This document shows positions 33,047-35,126 of a stretch of 35,126 nt of DNA, piece after piece. This stretch comes from CAYWWY01 sp964462525. GTDB taxonomy: Bacteria > Thermotogota > Thermotogae > MWEM01. Under the pieces are notes generated by a model. That model was not told the DNA's origin. It saw only the letters and a list, made by a program, of their open reading frames with translations, and searched no databases. The position numbers and the translations under genes were made by a program. Where the stretch lies: contig CAYWWY010000015.1 in the NCBI GenBank assembly GCA_964462525.1, positions 1 to 35,126 of the forward strand, given 5' to 3'. Numbering within the stretch: position 1 is the first letter of the stretch; the number at the start of each line of letters is the position of its first letter.

Positions 33047-33793
33047 ATGTCACAAGATACTAGTATCGAATGGACTGAATCAACATGGAACCCAGTTACT
33101 GGTTGTACCAAAGTTAGTGAAGGGTGTAGGAATTGCTATGCGGAACGAATGGCTTTGAGGTTGAAAGCAATGGGGCAAACTAATTACAAAAACGGTTTCG
33201 ATGTAACACTACACGAAAAGATGGTAGATCTACCCTTAAAGTGGAAGAATCCTCAGACAATATTTGTTAACTCGATGAGTGATTTATTTCATGAGCTTAT
33301 CCCAATAGAATTTATCAAGCGGGTTTTTTATACAATGGAGAAAGCATATTGGCATCATTTTCAGGTTCTGACCAAACGCTCTAAGCGCTTGGCAGAAATC
33401 TCAACTATGCTTCGTATCCCACAAAACGTTTGGATTGGTGTGTCTGTAGAAAACCAGGAAACAACACATCGGATTAACGATTTGCTTTCATGCCCTCACC
33501 AGAATCTTTTTTTATCTTTAGAGCCCCTATTAGGTCCTTTGAGAGGGCTTTGTTTAAAAAATATCAATTGGGTTATCGTAGGTGGTGAATCTGGGCCGAG
33601 GGCCAGACCTATGAACGAATCATGGGTAATCGACATTTTAAGAGTTTGCCAAGAATCAAATACACCATTTTTCTTTAAGCAATGGGGAGGAACTAGGAAG
33701 AAAAAAACAGGTAGAGTATTGTTAGGTAGAACATGGGATCAAAAGCCATCAGTGTTTGACGTATCCCTTAAAACCCCGGTAGGTGTATCATAG
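33047..33793 (+). CDS. Three-Cys-motif protein, phage Gp37/Gp68 family (DUF5131)
   Basis: The 248-residue protein opens with IEWTESTWNPVTGCTKVSEG followed by CRNCYAERMA, the three-Cys motif Cx6CxxC (C20, C27, C30) of the phage Gp37/Gp68 family. The motif resembles an iron-sulfur site and the family has been likened to radical-SAM enzymes, but no activity is established. Further conserved blocks are FVNSMSDLFHELIP, HHFQVLTKRSKRL, WIGVSVENQE, LSLEPLLGPL, IVGGESGPRARPM and FFFKQWGG. ATG 33047 has AAAGGAGGG 6 bases upstream. It starts 14 bases after tcmP ends, and the two belong to one operon. This is a mobile gene pair of phages and genomic islands; a role in modifying a nucleic acid or protein is inferred from company only. 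Confidence 0.88.
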   Translation: MSQDTSIEWTESTWNPVTGCTKVSEGCRNCYAERMALRLKAMGQTNYKNGFDVTLHEKMVDLPLKWKNPQTIFVNSMSDLFHELIPIEFIKRVFYTMEKAYWHHFQVLTKRSKRLAEISTMLRIPQNVWIGVSVENQETTHRINDLLSCPHQNLFLSLEPLLGPLRGLCLKNINWVIVGGESGPRARPMNESWVIDILRVCQESNTPFFFKQWGGTRKKKTGRVLLGRTWDQKPSVFDVSLKTPVGVS

Positions 33794-33979
33794 TTCGTAA
33801 AATCTCGAGCCAAGGAAAGAATTACTTACACCATTTTTCCATCATACTGAAGCCAAAGAAAAAATGAGTTTTGTTTTGATGTTTAATGGATGACCAAATC
33901 TTGTAGGATCAATGGGATTACTACAGAGTGTTTGGGGTTAGAATCCATGGATGGCTGAATATTGAAGGGAGTTGTTTCT

Positions 33980-34816
33980 TTGTGCTTCAAAACTAGTTTT
34001 ACTATAGGCGAACGATATAAGAGCAATCAAATTACAGAAGAATTCAAATGTGCTCCTAGAGGAGGAATGCGTAGATCTAAAAAGACTAAAACACTGGTAC
34101 TGACTTCTGACCATAACAAGAATCTATATAGCAACCGCTGGGAAGGGGATGTTCTTCATTACACGGGCATGGGCTTAAATGGGGATCAGAACATCGATTT
34201 TTCTCAAAATAGAACACTTAATGAATCACAAGGAAATGGGGTAAGTGTCTTTTTGTTTGAGGTTTTTAAGCAAGGCGAGTACGTTTTCTTAGGTCAAGTA
34301 GAACTGGGAGGGATTCCTTATCAAGAAATGCAAATTGGAAAAGATGGCAAAGAAAGACAAGTATGGATGTTTCCAATCTGCCTAAAGTCTGGAAACGCAA
34401 AAATCAATCAAACAATCATCAATGAATATGAAGAAGAACATAGAAGAAAAGCGAAAAGAATGTCGCTTGATATGCTTTTACAAAGAGCTACGAGGGGTAA
34501 TAGGAATCAAGTGAGTTATAGAAGTGTAAAAGTAAAATACTTTATTAGAAACAGTTATGTAGCCGAATTAGCTAAACGCTTAGCAAATGGTAAATGTGAA
34601 TTGTGCGGGGAAGAAGCGCCTTTTACGGATAGTCAGGGGAATCATTACTTAGAAGTACATCACATCATTTGGCTATCACAAGGAGGAGCAGATACAATCA
34701 GCAATACGGTTGCTCTCTGCCCAAACTGCCATAGGAAAATGCATATTCTTGGTTGTGATGAGGACGTAGAAACACTGATAAACCAGGTAGCAAATCGGGA
34801 TATAATCATCAATTAA
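33980..34816 (+). CDS. SRA-like and HNH endonuclease protein, type IV restriction-like
   Basis: The protein is about 278 residues with two domains. Residues about 1-160 hold RGGMRRSKKTKTLVLTSDHN, YSNRWEGDVLHYTGMGLNGD and VFLFEVFKQGEYVFLGQVEL, matching the SRA-like modified-base-reading domain found in McrA-type enzymes such as ScoMcrA (from memory). Residues about 195-265 form a zinc-ribbon HNH nuclease: CELCGEEAP, LEVHHIIWLSQGG and CPNCHRKMH. The combination suggests cleavage of DNA carrying modified bases. TTG 33980 with AAGGGA upstream is preferred; TTG 33962 is possible. It follows the three-Cys-motif gene by about 190 bases and shares its AT-rich composition, so it probably entered with it. 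Whether it works with that pair or guards against them is unknown. Confidence 0.85.
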   Translation: MCFKTSFTIGERYKSNQITEEFKCAPRGGMRRSKKTKTLVLTSDHNKNLYSNRWEGDVLHYTGMGLNGDQNIDFSQNRTLNESQGNGVSVFLFEVFKQGEYVFLGQVELGGIPYQEMQIGKDGKERQVWMFPICLKSGNAKINQTIINEYEEEHRRKAKRMSLDMLLQRATRGNRNQVSYRSVKVKYFIRNSYVAELAKRLANGKCELCGEEAPFTDSQGNHYLEVHHIIWLSQGGADTISNTVALCPNCHRKMHILGCDEDVETLINQVANRDIIIN

Positions 34817-34855
34817 TGGAAGAGATTCCAACGCCTTGAAGAGTAATCGCCAGAA

Positions 34856-35017
34856 TTAGAAATTTATAATGTTTTCCTCAACAAAAGGATAAAGGTCGTC
34901 AATAGAGCCGTGAATTTCAATAGTTTTTTCAAGTGCTCTCACTACCCTGCAATAGGTAACAATCTCTTTATGATCGAGGCTTCTACCCTTCCTGTCTTTA
35001 AGCCACTTTTCGCACAC
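34856..35017 (-). pseudogene. C-terminal remnant of a restriction-modification enzyme
   Basis: The minus-strand frame encodes VCEKWLKDRKGRSLDHKEIV, then TYCRVVRALEKTIEIHGSID, and ends in a natural TAA (34858-34856). VCEKWLKDRKGRxL...HYxxIVxALxxTI is a C-terminal signature I associate with type ISP/type II restriction-modification proteins. A TGA immediately precedes the Val codon and unrelated sequence follows, so only the tail of the gene survives. Confidence 0.65.
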
Positions 35018-35060
35018 TCAGTAGCCTCCGATCTGCTAGGTTGTAAATGGTAAGCAGAAA

Positions 35061-35126
35061 TGAACAGATTTTGGCAATTAGAGATGAACAGTTTTTCGCA
35101 ACTTCGCGTGAACAGTTGTTAGTTAC
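35061..35126. mobile_element. IS21-like element end (three 24-bp direct repeats)
   Basis: TGAACAG occurs at 35061, 35085 and 35109, exactly 24 bases apart. The first two units share TGAACAGxTTTTxGCAAxT. Multiple direct repeats of this size at the end of the element are typical of IS21-family termini. The transposase would lie to the right, outside the window. Confidence 0.45.

Larger units (their letters stand above)
34817..35126. other. Right edge: restriction-gene remnant and IS-like end
   Basis: There is no complete gene here. The stretch holds the 53-codon restriction-modification remnant (34856-35017, minus strand) and three 24-bp-spaced TGAACAG repeats at the window edge. Confidence 0.55.

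Overview
This looks like a scaffold from a bacterial draft or metagenome assembly. It contains a 100-N gap at 438-537 whose two edges are each exactly 55 bases of a repeated sequence. The host cannot be named from the sequence alone. It is probably an anaerobe, because it encodes an oxygen-independent sulfatase maturase. It secretes lipoproteins, but its sugar-binding protein has no lipobox, which would fit a diderm or a Thermotogota-like lineage (weak inference). TG-extended -10 promoters recur across the window. There is no rRNA, tRNA, CRISPR array or intact transposase.

Layout. 1-4.3 kb: a truncated copy and then a full copy of a large lipoprotein with InlB/Flg_new-type repeats and two SUMF1 (FGE-sulfatase) fold domains. 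4.7-12.3 kb: a nucleoside hydrolase, a phytoene-desaturase-like flavoprotein, an amidohydrolase, and a three-gene minus-strand operon (NTF2-like protein, short-chain dehydrogenase, second desaturase-like flavoprotein). 12.7-13.8 kb: a second SUMF1-fold lipoprotein. 13.9-18.0 kb: a block flanked by 121-bp direct repeats that holds a Ser-type sulfatase, its radical-SAM maturase and an ANT(6)-like nucleotidyltransferase. 18.2-22.8 kb: sbcD-sbcC, with an in-frame TAG in sbcD. 23.0-24.1 kb: a third SUMF1-fold lipoprotein. 24.8-30.5 kb: a sugar locus with a DeoR regulator, a sucrose-phosphate-synthase-like glycosyltransferase, a solute-binding protein and two permeases but no ATPase. 30.7-31.5 kb: a frameshifted leucine-rich-repeat lipoprotein. 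31.8-35.1 kb: a ComEC-like gene cut short by an AT-rich island.

The most interesting region is the island at 32.0-35.1 kb. It carries TcmP (a methyltransferase-like partner protein), its three-Cys-motif Gp37/Gp68-family partner and an SRA-like/HNH nuclease that resembles modification-dependent (type IV) restriction enzymes. Next to these lie a 53-codon scrap of a restriction-modification enzyme and an IS21-like end made of 24-bp direct repeats. This looks like a mobile defence or DNA-modification module of unknown chemistry.

The second theme is gene decay and reshuffling: duplicated lipoprotein ends, nucleotidyltransferase remnants, a 48-bp permease scrap, a DeoR remnant, a broken sbcD and a broken LRR gene. 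The SUMF1-fold lipoproteins lack the catalytic cysteine pair of true formylglycine-generating enzyme, so they are better read as surface binding proteins than as the activators of the sulfatase, which has its own anaerobic maturase.
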